Assembly (NCBI RefSeq): GCF_009930875.1
Contig: NZ_CP025249.1
Location: forward strand, 1,364,001 to 1,428,000
Length of the DNA stretch: 64,000 nt
DNA from: Actinomyces sp. 432
GTDB lineage: Bacteria; Actinomycetota; Actinomycetes; Actinomycetales; Actinomycetaceae
Direction of reading: 5' to 3'
The notes below the pieces were generated by a model. That model was given only the letters and a program-made list of their open reading frames with translations. It was not told the DNA's origin and did no database searches. Numbering within the stretch: the first letter of the stretch is position 1; every line of letters begins with the position of its first letter. Shown here piece by piece: positions 45,439 to 60,232 of the stretch. The position numbers and the translations under genes are program-made.

Positions 45439-46644
45439 TCAGCAGGCGGCGCGTAGAGCCGCGGCCCGGTCGGTGCTCTCCCAGGTGAACCCCGCACGGC
45501 CGAAGTGACCGTATGCGCTGGTGCTCCGGTAGATCGGCCGCAGCAGGTCCAGATCGCGCACGATCGCGGCCGGCCGTAGGTCGAATACCTCCTCGATGGC
45601 GGTGGTGATCCGCTCCACGGGCACCTGCTCGGTGCCGAAGGTCTCCACGTACAGTCCCACGGGGCGCGCGGATCCGATCGCGTAGGCAATCTGTACCTCG
45701 CAACGGTCTGCCAGTCCCGCGGCGACCACGTTCTTCGCGACCCACCGCATGGCGTAGGCGCCGGAGCGGTCCACCTTGGAGGGATCCTTGCCGGAGAAGG
45801 CGCCCCCGCCGTGACGGGCCATGCCCCCGTAGGTGTCCACGATGACCTTGCGACCGGTCAGGCCGGCGTCACCGGCGGGTCCGCCGATCACGAACTGGCC
45901 GGAGGGATTGACCAGGACCTCGGCGTCGGCGGTGGCAAGCCTCAGGCCCTTGTCCTCCTCGGCGTCCAGCACGGGGCGGATCACCTCCTGGGTAACCGCG
46001 TCTGTCAGCCAGGCCCGGCTACGGTCCGGATCGTGCTGGGTGGACACCACGACTCCTCCCAGCGAAACCGGGGTGGCACCGTCGTAGCCGATGGTGACCT
46101 GGGTCTTACCGTCCGGCCGCAGTCCGTCAATGATGCCCCGCTTGCGCACGTACGCCAGGCGTTCCGCCAACCGGTGAGCCAAGTGAATCGGCAGCGGCAT
46201 GAGCTCGGTGGTGTCCGTGCAGGCGTAGCCGAACATCAGCCCCTGATCGCCGGCTCCCTGGAAGTCCAGGGGGTCCAGGTCCGCGGCGTCGCCGCGCACC
46301 TGCAGGGCCTTGTCCACGCCTGCGGCGATGTCGGGTGACTGCTGGCCGATTGAGATCGACACGCCGCAGGAGGCGCCGTCGAAGCAAACCTCGGAGGAGG
46401 TGTAGCCGATGGAGACGATCTCGCTGCGGACGATGTCGGGGATCTCCACATAGGCGCTCGTGCTCACCTCGCCGGCGACGTGCACGAGCCCGGTGGTGGC
46501 CATGGTCTCCACAGCAACATGCGCGGCCGGGTCCTGGGCTAGGATCGCGTCCAGGATCGCGTCCGAGACGCGGTCGCAGATCTTGTCCGGGTGCCCCTCG
46601 GTGACGGACTCGGAGGTGAACATGCGGAGGGAGTTGGATGCCAT
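45439..46644 (-). CDS. metK: S-adenosylmethionine synthetase
   Basis: The 401-residue enzyme makes SAM from methionine and [38 protein letters not shown] and the P-loop [16 protein letters not shown] are complete, and the length is normal. It starts at ATG 46644 with AAGGA upstream at a rather long distance. The 5' leader of about 95 bases is annotated separately. Confidence 0.97.
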   Translation of the reverse strand: MASNSLRMFTSESVTEGHPDKICDRVSDAILDAILAQDPAAHVAVETMATTGLVHVAGEVSTSAYVEIPDIVRSEIVSIGYTSSEVCFDGASCGVSISIGQQSPDIAAGVDKALQVRGDAADLDPLDFQGAGDQGLMFGYACTDTTELMPLPIHLAHRLAERLAYVRKRGIIDGLRPDGKTQVTIGYDGATPVSLGGVVVSTQHDPDRSRAWLTDAVTQEVIRPVLDAEEDKGLRLATADAEVLVNPSGQFVIGGPAGDAGLTGRKVIVDTYGGMARHGGGAFSGKDPSKVDRSGAYAMRWVAKNVVAAGLADRCEVQIAYAIGSARPVGLYVETFGTEQVPVERITTAIEEVFDLRPAAIVRDLDLLRPIYRSTSAYGHFGRAGFTWESTDRAAALRAAC

Positions 46645-46752
46645 AAGCGGTGTGGTCCTTGCTAGTTGGTGGGTGCGTGGTCGCGGGGTGGATGATCGAG
46701 TGATCGGATATTCGGAGTTGCCTCCTTCGCCCCACCAGAGAGGCTGAGGATA
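46645..46752 (-). promoter_or_regulatory. metK leader region with candidate -10 box
   Basis: A TATCCT -10 box (46747-46752, minus strand) predicts a leader of about 95 bases. It contains a small GGAG-GCAA-CTCC hairpin. The conserved cores of SAM-I, SAM-II and SAM-IV riboswitches are not recognisable, so no riboswitch is called. Confidence 0.35.
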
Positions 46753-46817
46753 CCAGTGGCAGCAGGCACCGCTCTCACCGCCCCGGACGGCGCCCCGCCG
46801 ACCGGGGTCGAGCGCTG

Positions 46818-48134
46818 TCAGCGCCCCAGGCGCACCGCGATCATCTCCATTAGCACCGTGGCAACCTCCTGCTTCGAGCCGCTGGCACGGCCGACTTCCC
46901 GGCCGGCGGCATCGAGGACCACAACGGTGTTGGGGACGTCACCAAAACCCGTGTGCGTGCCGACGGCGTTGACGGCCAGCAGGTCGGCGCCCTTGCGGCG
47001 CGCCTTGGCGGCGCCGTGGTCCAGCACGTCGCCCTCGGCGTCACCGGTCTCCGCGGCAAACCCGACCACGACGGTGGGTGCGCCGTCACGGCGCGGTGGA
47101 TCCGTTACCAGCTCGGCCAGCACGTCGGGATTCTCCACCAGCGCGATTGTCGGGACGCTGGGCGCGGCCTCCTGCTCCGGCGCGGCCGACACCGCGAGCG
47201 GGTGCTTCTTGAGCTTGGCTCCGGCCACGGCTGCGGGGCGGAAGTCGGCCACCGCGGCGGCCATCACCACCGCGTCGGCATCCGCTGCGGCGGCGCGCAC
47301 CGCATCACGCAGTTCCAGGGCGGTAGTTACGGGGACTACCTCTACCTGTGCCGGCAGCGCCGCCAGTACCTGCGAGTCAACGTGTGCGGACACCAGGGTC
47401 ACGCGTGCACCGCGGGCCGCAGCGGCGCACGCGACGGCGGCTCCCTGGCGCCCCGAAGAGCGATTGCCCAGGTAGCGCACAGGATCCAGAGGCTCACGGG
47501 TTCCGCCTGCGGAGACGACCACGTGCCGGCCGACCAGGTCGGGTTGTGCACGGGTGTGCGCGGTGTCCAGCACGGCCAGGGCGCGGGACACGATGACCTC
47601 CGGCGCGGGCAGGCGCCCCGCCCCGTAACCGGAGCCGGTCAGCGGCCCACTGTCAGGGTCTATCACGGTTACGCCGCGGCGGCGCAGCGTCGCCACATTC
47701 TCGCGGGTGGCCGGGTGGTTCCACATCTGCGTGTGCATCGCCGGGGCCATCACCACCGGCGCGGTGGTGGTCAGCAGGGTAGCGGTGAGCAGGTCGTCCG
47801 CGCGGCCCGCGGCCGCCCGGGCGAGAAGGTCGGCCGAGGCCGGCGCCACCACAACCAGTTCAGCCCACTCCCCCGTCTCCACGTGCGCCACTGCGGCCGG
47901 GTCCTCAAAGACACCGGCCTGCACCGGGGATCCGGTCACGGCGGACAGTGCCGGCGCGCCAATGAAGCGCAGCGCTGCCGCCGTGGGCACGGTGCGCACC
48001 TCGTGCCCGGCAGCGCGCAGCAGCCGAATCACCGAGGGCGCCTTGTATGCGGAGATGGATCCGGATATCCCCACGACGACGCGCAGTGCCCGAGGCGCGC
48101 GGGCGCCTCGGGCACTGGGGAGTTCTGCGTTCAT
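46818..48134 (-). CDS. coaBC: Bifunctional phosphopantothenoylcysteine decarboxylase/synthase CoaBC
   Basis: The 438-residue flavoprotein makes 4'-phosphopantetheine precursor for coenzyme A. The CoaC half begins [21 protein letters not shown], with [16 protein letters not shown] and [17 protein letters not shown]. The CoaB half begins [20 protein letters not shown] and includes [15 protein letters not shown] and FAAETGD. It lies between rpoZ and metK, the standard actinobacterial order. Confidence 0.96.
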   Translation of the reverse strand: MNAELPSARGARAPRALRVVVGISGSISAYKAPSVIRLLRAAGHEVRTVPTAAALRFIGAPALSAVTGSPVQAGVFEDPAAVAHVETGEWAELVVVAPASADLLARAAAGRADDLLTATLLTTTAPVVMAPAMHTQMWNHPATRENVATLRRRGVTVIDPDSGPLTGSGYGAGRLPAPEVIVSRALAVLDTAHTRAQPDLVGRHVVVSAGGTREPLDPVRYLGNRSSGRQGAAVACAAAARGARVTLVSAHVDSQVLAALPAQVEVVPVTTALELRDAVRAAAADADAVVMAAAVADFRPAAVAGAKLKKHPLAVSAAPEQEAAPSVPTIALVENPDVLAELVTDPPRRDGAPTVVVGFAAETGDAEGDVLDHGAAKARRKGADLLAVNAVGTHTGFGDVPNTVVVLDAAGREVGRASGSKQEVATVLMEMIAVRLGR

Positions 48135-48178
48135 GGCAGGTACGGCTGGCCGACTAGTGGTCCTGGAGCAGACTGCCC

Positions 48179-48586
48179 TCAGAACTGGATGTCATCCAGG
48201 CCGGTGGCGGAGCCGGTCTCCTCCTGGCCGCCGAGATCCAGCGGGGTGTCCAGGGAGATGTCGGAGAACATATCGGCCTCGGCGGCGCGGCGGGCCTCCT
48301 CTGCCTCGGCACGGCGGGCGCGGGCCTCGTCCCCGGGAATGACCTGGAGCTTGCCCGCGGCGACCTCGCGCAGTGCGACGCTCAGGGCCTTCTCCTCGGT
48401 CTCCGCCTCTACCAACGGCCCGAAGTACTCGAACTGGTTGTCCTCCAGCTGCTGGGTGTAGCTATTGATCTGCCGGGCACGCTTGGCGGCCTCCACCACC
48501 AGCCCGTACTTGGAGTCGACCTTCTCCAGCAGGTCGTCAATGGGAGGGTTGGTGATACCCTCGGGGTCAGCGGAGGTTCCGAGCAT
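48179..48586 (-). CDS. rpoZ: DNA-directed RNA polymerase omega subunit
   Basis: The 135-residue protein assists assembly of RNA polymerase. The conserved core is [32 protein letters not shown] and [16 protein letters not shown] longer acidic C-terminal tail than in E. coli is normal for actinobacteria. The ATG at 48586 is chosen because GGGAG lies 8 bases upstream; a TTG five codons earlier lies inside that ribosome-binding site. Confidence 0.94.
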   Translation of the reverse strand: MLGTSADPEGITNPPIDDLLEKVDSKYGLVVEAAKRARQINSYTQQLEDNQFEYFGPLVEAETEEKALSVALREVAAGKLQVIPGDEARARRAEAEEARRAAEADMFSDISLDTPLDLGGQEETGSATGLDDIQF

Positions 48587-48681
48587 GTGCTTGTCTCCCA
48601 ATGTGATTGCTACCTGATTGTGGTCCCGGTATGTGCGGGCGCGGCCGCGGTTACAGGCTACCGCACCGCGAGCACCCGATT

Positions 48682-49257
48682 TTAGCCGCTCAACCCGAGC
48701 GCGTCTTCTAGCTCGTCCGTGGCACGTGCCACGGAGTCGTTGATGATGGTGCGGTCGAACTCGCCCGCTGCCTGTAGCTCGACCCGTGCAGTGGCCAGGC
48801 GGCGATCCTGCTCCTGCTCCGACTCAGTGCCACGCCCGAGCAGGCGGGACACGAGCTCCTCCCAGCTCGGCGGCGCGATGAACACCAGCTGGGCCTCGGG
48901 CATGGCGGCGCGCACCTGGCGTGCACCGGCCAGGTCGATCTCAAGCAGCGCCGGGCGGCCTGCATCCAGCTGCTCCTGCACCGGACCCCGGGGGGTGCCG
49001 TAGCGGTGAGTACCGTGCACCTGCGCCCATTCCAGCATGTCCCCGCGCTCGATCAGGCGGTCGAACTCCGCGTCCGATACGAAGTGATAGTGAATGCCGT
49101 CGCGCTCGCCGGGCCTGGGCGCGCGCGTCGTCGCTGAGACGGACACGAACAGGTCGGGGTGGCGGCGGCGTAGCTCGGCGACGAGCGTGCCCTTCCCCAC
49201 GGCGGTCGGCCCGGCTATCACGGTGAGTCGGGCGGGAGGCACCTGGGCTGCGGTCAT
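48682..49257 (-). CDS. gmk: Guanylate kinase
   Basis: The 191-residue enzyme phosphorylates GMP to GDP. The P-loop is [19 protein letters not shown], followed by the GMP-binding [21 protein letters not shown] and the lid region. The P-loop has Gly-Lys-Gly in place of the more common Gly-Lys-Ser, a pattern that also occurs in other actinobacterial Gmk. It lies directly downstream of mihF. Confidence 0.96.
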   Translation of the reverse strand: MTAAQVPPARLTVIAGPTAVGKGTLVAELRRRHPDLFVSVSATTRAPRPGERDGIHYHFVSDAEFDRLIERGDMLEWAQVHGTHRYGTPRGPVQEQLDAGRPALLEIDLAGARQVRAAMPEAQLVFIAPPSWEELVSRLLGRGTESEQEQDRRLATARVELQAAGEFDRTIINDSVARATDELEDALGLSG

Positions 49258-49284
49258 ACCCCCATCATGCCCCGTGCGCCGGTG

Positions 49285-49596
49285 TCAGCCGAAACGGCGC
49301 ACAAGCTCGGCACGCTGGCGGCTACCCAGGCCCCGCACCCGCCGGCTCGCGGCAATACCGAGCTCCTGCAGCAGTGCCTGTGCTCCCACGGTGCCCACGC
49401 GCGGCAGCGAGCGCAGTAGGTCCAGCGCCCGCATCTTGGCCAGGGCCTCATCATTCTGCGCCGCCTCGAACAGGGCGGAAACAGTCAGGGTGCCGCGTTT
49501 GAGCTCGGCCTTCGCCCGGGCGCGGCGGTCTCGGGCCGCGGCCGCCTTGTAAAGCGCAGCCGCACGCTGCCCGGGAGTCAGTTCGGGGATCACCAT
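49285..49596 (-). CDS. mihF: Actinobacterial integration host factor mIHF
   Basis: The 103-residue nucleoid-associated protein has the H2TH-type DNA-binding core LRSLPRVGTVGAQALLQELG and an N-terminal basic helix (AAAARDRRARAKAELKRGTL in parts). It is essential in mycobacteria. The ATG at 49596 is chosen because GGAGGAAAC ends at it; an upstream GTG at 49629 has no such site. The pyrF-mihF-gmk-rpoZ order is conserved. Confidence 0.95.
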   Translation of the reverse strand: MVIPELTPGQRAAALYKAAAARDRRARAKAELKRGTLTVSALFEAAQNDEALAKMRALDLLRSLPRVGTVGAQALLQELGIAASRRVRGLGSRQRAELVRRFG

Positions 49597-49691
49597 GTTT
49601 CCTCCATCGGCAGTCGGGACTTCTGCCACATGGTCAGGTTATGCCCGGGCGCCGTCACGGCGCACGTCCCGCGTGGCGCCTCGGGCCGGCG

Positions 49692-50578
49692 TCAGGCACG
49701 CAGTGCTGCCCCGGCCTCGGCGACGGCGCTGTCGGCGGCCTGCCGCAGGGCCTCGCGATCGGGGCCGGCTCCCAGCACGCCGCGGGATGTGGACGCCAGC
49801 ACATTGCGGCGTGCAGCTCCGAACACGGCCCGCAGCTCGGCGGCACCGCCTCCCTGCGCCCCCACACCGGGGGCCAGCAGCGGCCCGCCCGCGGCCAGCA
49901 GGTCCAGGTCCAGCTCGCGCACGGCGTCGCCAACGGTGGCGCCTACCACCAGGCCCACGCTGCCGAGCTCACCGGCGGCGCGGGCGGCAGCATTGGAGGC
50001 GGTGGCCCCGGCCACCACCTCGGCGGCCACGGCCCGTCCCGCCGGTCCACGCGCATGCTGCACGGCGGCTCCCTCCGGGTTGGAGGTCAGCGCCAGGACG
50101 AACACGCCCCGTCCGGCGTCGGCCGCCAGGTCCAGCGCCGGACGCAGTGAGCCGTATCCTAGGTAGGGGGAGACGGTAATGGCGTCCGCGGCCAGGGGCG
50201 CGCCGTCTGCCAGATAGGCCTGGGCGTAGCCGGACATGGTGGAGCCGATATCACCCCGCTTGACGTCGAGGACGCAGAGCGTGCCCGTCTGCCGCAGAGC
50301 GGCCAGCGTCTCCTCCAGCACGCCGATGCCTGCCGCTCCGTGCCTTTCGAAGAACGCCGACTGCGGCTTGACCGCCGCCACCCGCCCGCCGAGCGCGTCA
50401 ACGACCCGCAGGGAGAAGTCCCGCAGCCCGGCGGGCGTGTCGGGCAGGCCCCAGTCGCGCAGCAGGGAGGCGTGCGGGTCAATACCCACGCACAGCGGTC
50501 CGTGATCGTCCATGGCGGCGGACAGCCGGGCGCCGAAGGAGGACTCCACGGGGCGACCGTTCCGGGCCGGGGTCGTGC

Positions 50579-50582
<4 letters not shown>
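49692..50582 (-). CDS. pyrF: Orotidine 5'-phosphate decarboxylase (type 2)
   Basis: The 296-residue last enzyme of UMP synthesis has [29 protein letters not shown], the catalytic [12 protein letters not shown] and ISPYLG-like [13 protein letters not shown]. This is the longer actinobacterial type rather than the E. coli type. The ATG overlaps the carB stop codon (ATGA), so it ends the pyr operon proper. Confidence 0.96.
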
Positions 50583-53911
<3,329 letters not shown>

Positions 53912-53912
<1 letters not shown>

Positions 53913-54538
53913 CAGGCGTTCTCCTGGGGGGTGCTCGGAATCGTGGTGTCTGCGGGGGCGGCGGAGGCACTGCGCATGGTGCGCAAGCAGGACTCGATAG
54001 CCGCCTCGGTGGGCGCGTAGCCGGGGTACTCGGCGACGCCGTCGGGCAGGGCGTCCCCGGAGAAGATCGCGGCGCGCATCGTGCCGTGGTCCCGCAGGTG
54101 GCGGGTCAGGGCGCGGGTGTCCACTTCGCAGATGCCGACGATGCCCTGGGCGACCAGCTCCGCCTCGAGCTCGCGGCGGGCCCGCCAGGAGGAGGCGCGC
54201 CGGGACGGGTCGCGCACCACTATTCCGGCTACGCAGAACCGGTCGGACTTGCCGTCCTCATCATTGACTCCGGTGTTGCCGATGTGGGGGGAGGTCATTA
54301 CTACGATCTGCTGACCGTAGTCGGGATCGGTCAGGACCTCCTGGTAGCCGGTCATGCCGGTGTTGAAGACGATCCGGGCGGTCGTCGAGCCGGTCGCGCC
54401 GTATGAGCGACCCGTCAGCGCGTAGCCGTCCTCCAGGACCAGCAGCGCCGTCGTGCGCTCGATCGGCGCGGAGGCGGGCAGGGCGGGGCTGGTGAAGCCG
54501 CCGTACGCGGCCACGGGTGTTGGGCTTAGGGCACTCAT
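53912..54538 (-). CDS. carA: Carbamoyl-phosphate synthase small subunit, lacking the glutamine amidotransferase domain
   Basis: Only 208 residues, against 370-400 in the family. The N-terminal small-chain domain is normal: [52 protein letters not shown] and the [19 protein letters not shown] segment. At [10 protein letters not shown] the sequence passes straight into an Ala/Pro/Thr tail and stops. The whole class I amidotransferase domain with its Cys-His-Glu triad is absent. This is not a frameshift: the stop codon overlaps carB (TGATG) and no remnant lies in other frames. Either the domain was deleted in frame, an assembly collapse removed it, or another amidotransferase feeds CarB. It could still tether CarB but could not release ammonia from glutamine. 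Confidence 0.85.
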
Positions 54539-55867
54539 GCGTTCTCCTTCTGTTCGGTCGCCTCTGGGTTCCGCGCTACCGGCTCGCCATCCAGGACGGT
54601 GGGACGGCCATGGAGGAATGTGGCCATGACCCGCCCGGGCAGCTCCATGCCGGCGTAGGGGGTGTTACTGGAACGGGTCCACTGGGCGTCCGGGTCCACC
54701 ACGCGGCGGACCTCGGGGTCGACCACCGTCAGGTTGGCGCTCTCGCCCACGGCCAGCGGTCGGCCCTGATCGCTCAGCCGACCGATGCGGGCCGGAGCCT
54801 CGGACAGGACACGGGCGACGTCCCGCCAGCTCATGCGTCCGGGCTCGACCATGGTGGCGATGATGATCGGCAGGGCGGTCTCCAAGCCGGTCATACCGAA
54901 GGCGCCGGCCTGCCACTCGCAGTCCTTGGACTCACGCGGGTGGGGGGCGTGGTCGGTACCGACCACGTCGATGGTGCCATCGGCCAGCGCCGCCCGGACC
55001 GCCTCCACATCCTTGGCGGTACGCAGAGGCGGGTTCACCTTGTACAGCGGCGAGTAGGTGCGGGCCTTCTCATCGGTGAGCAGCAGGTGGTGGGGGTCGC
55101 CTCGGCCGTGACGTCGATGCCGCGGTCCTTGGCCCAGCGGATGATCTCCACGCTGCCGGCGGTGGACAGGTGGCACACGTGCAGGCGGCTTCCGACATGC
55201 CCCGCCAGCAGGACGTCGCGGGCGATGATCGACTCCTCGGCGACGGCGGGCCAGCCCGCCAGGCCGAGCTCGGCCGAGACGCGGCCCTCATGCATCTGGG
55301 AGCCCTCGGTGAGCCGGGGGTCCTGGGAGTGCTGGGCGATCACGCCGTCGAAGGACTTGGCGTACTCCAGGGCACGGCGCATGAGCACCGGGTCGGACAC
55401 GCACTTGCCGTCGTCGGAGAAGACGCGCACCTGAGCGGCGGAGTGCGCCATGGCACCCATCTGGGACAGGTGCTCGCCCTTAAGCCCTTCGGAGACAGCC
55501 CCGACGGGGTGGACGTCCACCCAGCCGGCCTCGTTGCCCAGGCGCAGCACCTGCTCGACGACGCCGGCGTTGTCCTGCACGGGGGTGGTGTTGGCCATGG
55601 CGAACACGGCGGTGTAGCCGCCGACGGCGGCAGCGCGGGTGCCGGTGTAGACGGTTTCTGCGCTCTCGCCACCGGGCTGGCGCAGGTGCGTGTGAATGTC
55701 AACGAGCCCGGGCAGGAGCACCAGGCCGGCCAGGTCGTCGTGGCGGACGACGTCGGCGGGGGCCTGGGCGGCGGCGTCGGGGCCGATGGCGGCGATCGTA
55801 TCGTCGATGATGAGGACGTCGGTGGCGTCCTCGCCGTAGGGGCGGACCCCGGGCAGGAGATGGGCGG

Positions 55868-55871
<4 letters not shown>
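54535..55871 (-). CDS. pyrC: Dihydroorotase, one frameshift
   Basis: About 445 residues when restored, class I type. The metal-binding [29 protein letters not shown] and [16 protein letters not shown] lie in the first part; [17 protein letters not shown] with the catalytic Asp lies in the second. The break is in the G5 run 55092-55096; one more base turns EATPTTCC into [14 protein letters not shown]. It cyclises carbamoyl aspartate to dihydroorotate. It overlaps pyrB upstream and carA downstream, both as ATGA. Confidence 0.93.
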
Positions 55872-57496
<1,625 letters not shown>

Positions 57497-57736
57497 AAGG
57501 ATGTCGTTCGGGGCGATGTTAGCGCAGCGGCTCGGCGAGTGCGGGAGGTGTCCGCCCGGTGAACGTCGGCCGCCGGGCACTCGCCGGGCGACCGCCGACC
57601 CCTGACGAGCGCCCTCTTAGCCAGTCCCCCATCAGCTGCGCCGGATGTCCCCTGCGCACAGGCCCGGAGTCCCGCATACGGCATCACACCGCCGACCACG
57701 CCCCATGCACGTGCGGCCGGTTCATCATCAACTCGC

Positions 57737-57753
57737 TGTCACAATTGATGACA
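57737..57753. promoter_or_regulatory. 17-bp palindromic site, copy 1
   Basis: TGTCACAATTGATGACA has perfect outer arms TGTCA and TGACA around 7 bases. It matches the site at 57841 in arm sequence and spacing, so both are probably bound by the same dimeric regulator. Confidence 0.55.
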
Positions 57754-57840
57754 AACGGGGCCTCTAGGCATCTGCCGTATATCGATGATCGTTGGTACCG
57801 CGCCATTTTGTTGAAGGCATTCCGGGCGCACGGGGGCGAT

Positions 57841-57857
57841 TGTCATCGATTTTGACA
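57841..57857. promoter_or_regulatory. 17-bp palindromic site, copy 2
   Basis: TGTCATCGATTTTGACA has the same TGTCA-N7-TGACA form as copy 1. The two start 104 bases apart, close to ten helical turns, so bound proteins would face the same side of the DNA. Confidence 0.55.
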
Positions 57858-57896
57858 GTCTCTCCTCGCTCGCGGCCACGCCGACGATGCACGGGG

Positions 57897-58001
57897 ATGC
57901 TCCTGAGCCGCGCGGGCCCAAGCAAAGTGGGCGCCCGCGCGCCGTGGGGCCGCGCCCAGGCGGTGTGCCTGCGCGACCCCGACGGCGGCACTCTCACACC
58001 A
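57897..58001 (+). pseudogene. Possible C-terminal fragment of a VOC/glyoxalase-type gene
   Basis: The plus-strand frame reads APWGRAQAVCLRDPDGGTLT, which resembles the C-terminal signature of VOC-superfamily proteins (PWG...RDPDG). The sequence before it does not show the rest of the fold and there is no start site. It may be a remnant of a decayed gene or a chance match. Confidence 0.3.
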
Positions 58002-58071
58002 CCTGCAGCATCAGCCTCCCCACACCATCATCCAAATCAGCCAGCACAATCCGCTCAGTCTTCTCAGCCAT
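57994..58071 (-). CDS. Very short reading frame, 25 residues, function unknown
   Basis: The frame begins ATG at 58071 with AAGGAG exactly 7 bases upstream, a better ribosome-binding site than most genes here have. The peptide starts MAEKTERIVLADLDDG and ends GRLMLQVV. Codons such as GCT, GAT, ATT, TTG and GGT are frequent, unlike the C/G-ending codons of neighbouring genes. It may be a small peptide, a leader peptide, or the first codons of a truncated foreign gene. No family is recognised. Confidence 0.3.
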   Translation of the reverse strand: MAEKTERIVLADLDDGVGRLMLQVV

Positions 58072-58155
58072 GAGAGCACTCCTTCGTGACGGGCCGGCCC
58101 GATGCCGGCCAACTTGTATCGTCACGGCAATAGTGCCTGCCGCGGGGCAAACAGT

Positions 58156-58195
58156 CACCGCCCCCACCGCACGTTCGTGCATGGTGGGGGCGGTG
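58156..58195 (-). terminator. Terminator downstream of nusB
   Basis: CACCGCCCCCACC (58156-58168) pairs perfectly with 58183-58195. Inside it GCAC and GTGC form a second short stem around GTTC, leaving a 2-base bulge. On the minus strand it is followed by ACTGTTT. It lies about 90 bases after the nusB stop codon. Confidence 0.75.
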
Positions 58196-58283
58196 CCATT
58201 TCGACCGGTCTGGGCGTGTTGCTTGTGCCGTTCTCGGTGAAGGTTGTGGATGGAGCGGCGTCGCGGCTGCGGACGTTAGTCGC

Positions 58284-58811
58284 TCAGCGCAACGTGTCTG
58301 CAAGGTCGCCGATGCGCCCCAGCAGCCCGTTGAGGAAGCGGGGGGAGTCATCGGTCGACAGCATGCGGGCGAGCGTGATCGCCTCGTCGACGGCTACCGG
58401 CGCATCGACGTCGTCGTTCCAGACGATCTCCCAGGTGGCCAGGCGGGCGATGGCCCGGTCCGTGGCCGGCATGCGGCTGAGCACCCACCCGTGGGAATAG
58501 GTCTCGATGGTCTCGTCGATCTCGGCGAGGTGATCGGCGACGCCGGCCAGCGCCTGGCGCGTATACGCAGGGGCTTCGGTGTGGTTGGCCGAGTGGAATG
58601 CCCGCTCCGCGGCCAGCTCCCGGAGGTTCTGCACGCTTGAGTCGCCGCGGAGCAACCCGCGCTGGTCGGCCTCGAAGAGGACTTCGACGGCACGCCGCCG
58701 CGCCTTGGTGCGGGCGGTGACCGGGTACTTGGGGTGCTGAGCCGAGGAGGCGGCAGCGTCGTCGGAGGGCGCTTGCGCCGCCTCCGGCTCAACCGGTATG
58801 GACTCGGTCAT
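58284..58811 (-). CDS. nusB: Transcription antitermination factor NusB
   Basis: The 175-residue all-helical RNA-binding protein takes part in rRNA antitermination. ARTKARRRAVEVLFEADQRGL, WVLSRMPATDRAIARLATWEI and VAVDEAITLARMLSTDDSPRFLNGLLGRI (in parts) are the conserved blocks. It has an acidic, Ala-rich N-terminal extension. It lies 6 bases after efp, the usual actinobacterial pair. Confidence 0.95.
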   Translation of the reverse strand: MTESIPVEPEAAQAPSDDAAASSAQHPKYPVTARTKARRRAVEVLFEADQRGLLRGDSSVQNLRELAAERAFHSANHTEAPAYTRQALAGVADHLAEIDETIETYSHGWVLSRMPATDRAIARLATWEIVWNDDVDAPVAVDEAITLARMLSTDDSPRFLNGLLGRIGDLADTLR

Positions 58812-58817
58812 CGGCGG

Positions 58818-59381
58818 TCAGTCGGTGACGCGGGAGATGTAGGAGCGGGAACGGGTGTCAACCTTGACCTTGTCGCCGGTGTTGAGGAACAGCGGGACCT
58901 GGATCTCGGCGCCGGTCTCCAGGGTGGCAGGCTTGGTTCCCGCCGAGGAGCGGTCGCCCTGCAGGCCGGGCTCGGTGTGGGAGATGGTCAGCACGACGGC
59001 CGCCGGGAGCTCCACGAACAGCACGGTGTCCTCATGGAAGGCGACGATGACGTCCTGCCCCTCCAGCATTAGGTCGGCCGCCTGCCCGACGACGCCGGCG
59101 GACACATACGTCTGCTCGTAGGTCTTGACGTCCATGAAGACGAAGTCGTCGCCGTCCTTGTAGGAGAACTGCATGTCACGGCGGTCCACGGTGGCAGTCT
59201 CCACCTTGAGGCCGGCGTTGAAGGTCTTGTCAACGGTCTTGCCGGACAGGACGTTCTTGATCTTGGTGCGCACGAACGCGGGGCCCTTGCCCGGCTTGAC
59301 GTGCTGGAACTCGACTACCTGCCACAGCTGGCCCTCCAGGTTGAGCACCATGCCGTTCTTCAGGTCGTTCGTCGTTGCCAC
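58818..59381 (-). CDS. efp: Translation elongation factor P
   Basis: The 187-residue three-domain factor rescues ribosomes stalled at polyproline. The N-terminus is [20 protein letters not shown], and the tip loop is [14 protein letters not shown] with a Lys at the position modified in some bacteria. No EpmA, YmfI or EarP partner gene is in the window. It forms an operon with nusB. Confidence 0.97.
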   Translation of the reverse strand: MATTNDLKNGMVLNLEGQLWQVVEFQHVKPGKGPAFVRTKIKNVLSGKTVDKTFNAGLKVETATVDRRDMQFSYKDGDDFVFMDVKTYEQTYVSAGVVGQAADLMLEGQDVIVAFHEDTVLFVELPAAVVLTISHTEPGLQGDRSSAGTKPATLETGAEIQVPLFLNTGDKVKVDTRSRSYISRVTD

Positions 59382-59536
59382 GTGCGGTTCCTAACTCGCT
59401 AGAGGATTGTTGGAAGTCTTAGACCGGTTAAGCCTACCGCCATCACCTGTCAACTCCCCCGGACGGGCTCTGTCATGCCGGTCACGGCCTGCGCGATGTC
59501 CCAGCGCCACATTGACCGACCTCGGCGAGGGGGCGG

Positions 59537-60223
59537 CTAGTGGGAGTCAGTGACGCCCTTTACGTCCTCGCGCAGGGCGCGCACCTCGCCCAGTCGAGCG
59601 AGCGTGGCGTAGCGCTGCTCGGCATACGGCAGGGAGACCTCCAGCAGGAACTCGGCCATGCGGTCCTGCCCCTGGCGGGTCAGCTCGGCGGCGAGCGAGC
59701 GGATGTCATCGGGGTGCCGGTTCTGGCTCATCTTGGCCTTGCCCTGCACCCGCTCGATGCCGACCTCGACCGCCACGATCGCCCGCGCCATCCGCTCCAG
59801 CTTCTCCTTCCCCACCGCGCCGAGCACGTCGTCCGGCTCGGACAACTCGGTGAGCCGGCGTGCCGCGCGCAGCGCCGCCTCGGGGCTGGGATCGATGCGC
59901 ACCGACCCTAAAACGTGCACAGTGATGTAGTCCCAGGTCGGCACATTGGCCTTGACCTCGTTGGTGGCGTACCAGCGGGGCGAGACGTAGGCGTCGACGT
60001 CGTCGAATACCACCAGCCCGGGACCGGTGATCGGCTCACGCACCTGGGGGTTGTTACGCACCAGGTGAGTCACTAGCGCGTTGCGCTCCGTGTCCCGGTA
60101 GAAGGGCACGAGCGTGGCCGCCGGGCCGTCGGCGTGCACGGTGATGAGGTTGCCCGTACGGGGACCGTTCAGGAACTCAGTGACATAGTCATCAGGCAGT
60201 TCGAAGTGCCGCGGCACATACAT
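59537..60223 (-). CDS. PaiB-like FMN-binding split-barrel protein
   Basis: The 228-residue protein belongs to the PaiB/FMN-binding negative transcriptional regulator family of the pyridoxamine-phosphate-oxidase-like fold. It starts MYVPRHFELPD as the family does and has LITVHADGPAATLVPF, ARNNP-type VRNNPQV, YVSPRWYATNEVKANVPTWDY (in parts) and KMSQNRHPDD. In Bacillus PaiB acts with PaiA on sporulation and protease genes; here no paiA is next to it, so that role should not be assumed. FMN or another flavin is the likely ligand. Confidence 0.85.
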   Translation of the reverse strand: MYVPRHFELPDDYVTEFLNGPRTGNLITVHADGPAATLVPFYRDTERNALVTHLVRNNPQVREPITGPGLVVFDDVDAYVSPRWYATNEVKANVPTWDYITVHVLGSVRIDPSPEAALRAARRLTELSEPDDVLGAVGKEKLERMARAIVAVEVGIERVQGKAKMSQNRHPDDIRSLAAELTRQGQDRMAEFLLEVSLPYAEQRYATLARLGEVRALREDVKGVTDSH

Positions 60224-60232
60224 GCACTCAGC

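Larger units (their letters stand above)
57497..58283. other. Gene-poor region between pyrR and nusB
   Basis: About 790 bases with no firm gene. It holds two matching 17-bp palindromes, a possible eroded VOC-type fragment, a 25-codon reading frame with a good ribosome-binding site, and the nusB terminator, each listed separately. Part of it (about 57720-57860) is clearly less GC-rich than the rest of the window. Confidence 0.6.

Noticed and set aside
46645..46752. SAM riboswitch upstream of metK
   Set aside because: The conserved cores of SAM-I, SAM-II and SAM-IV classes could not be found; only a minor hairpin is present.
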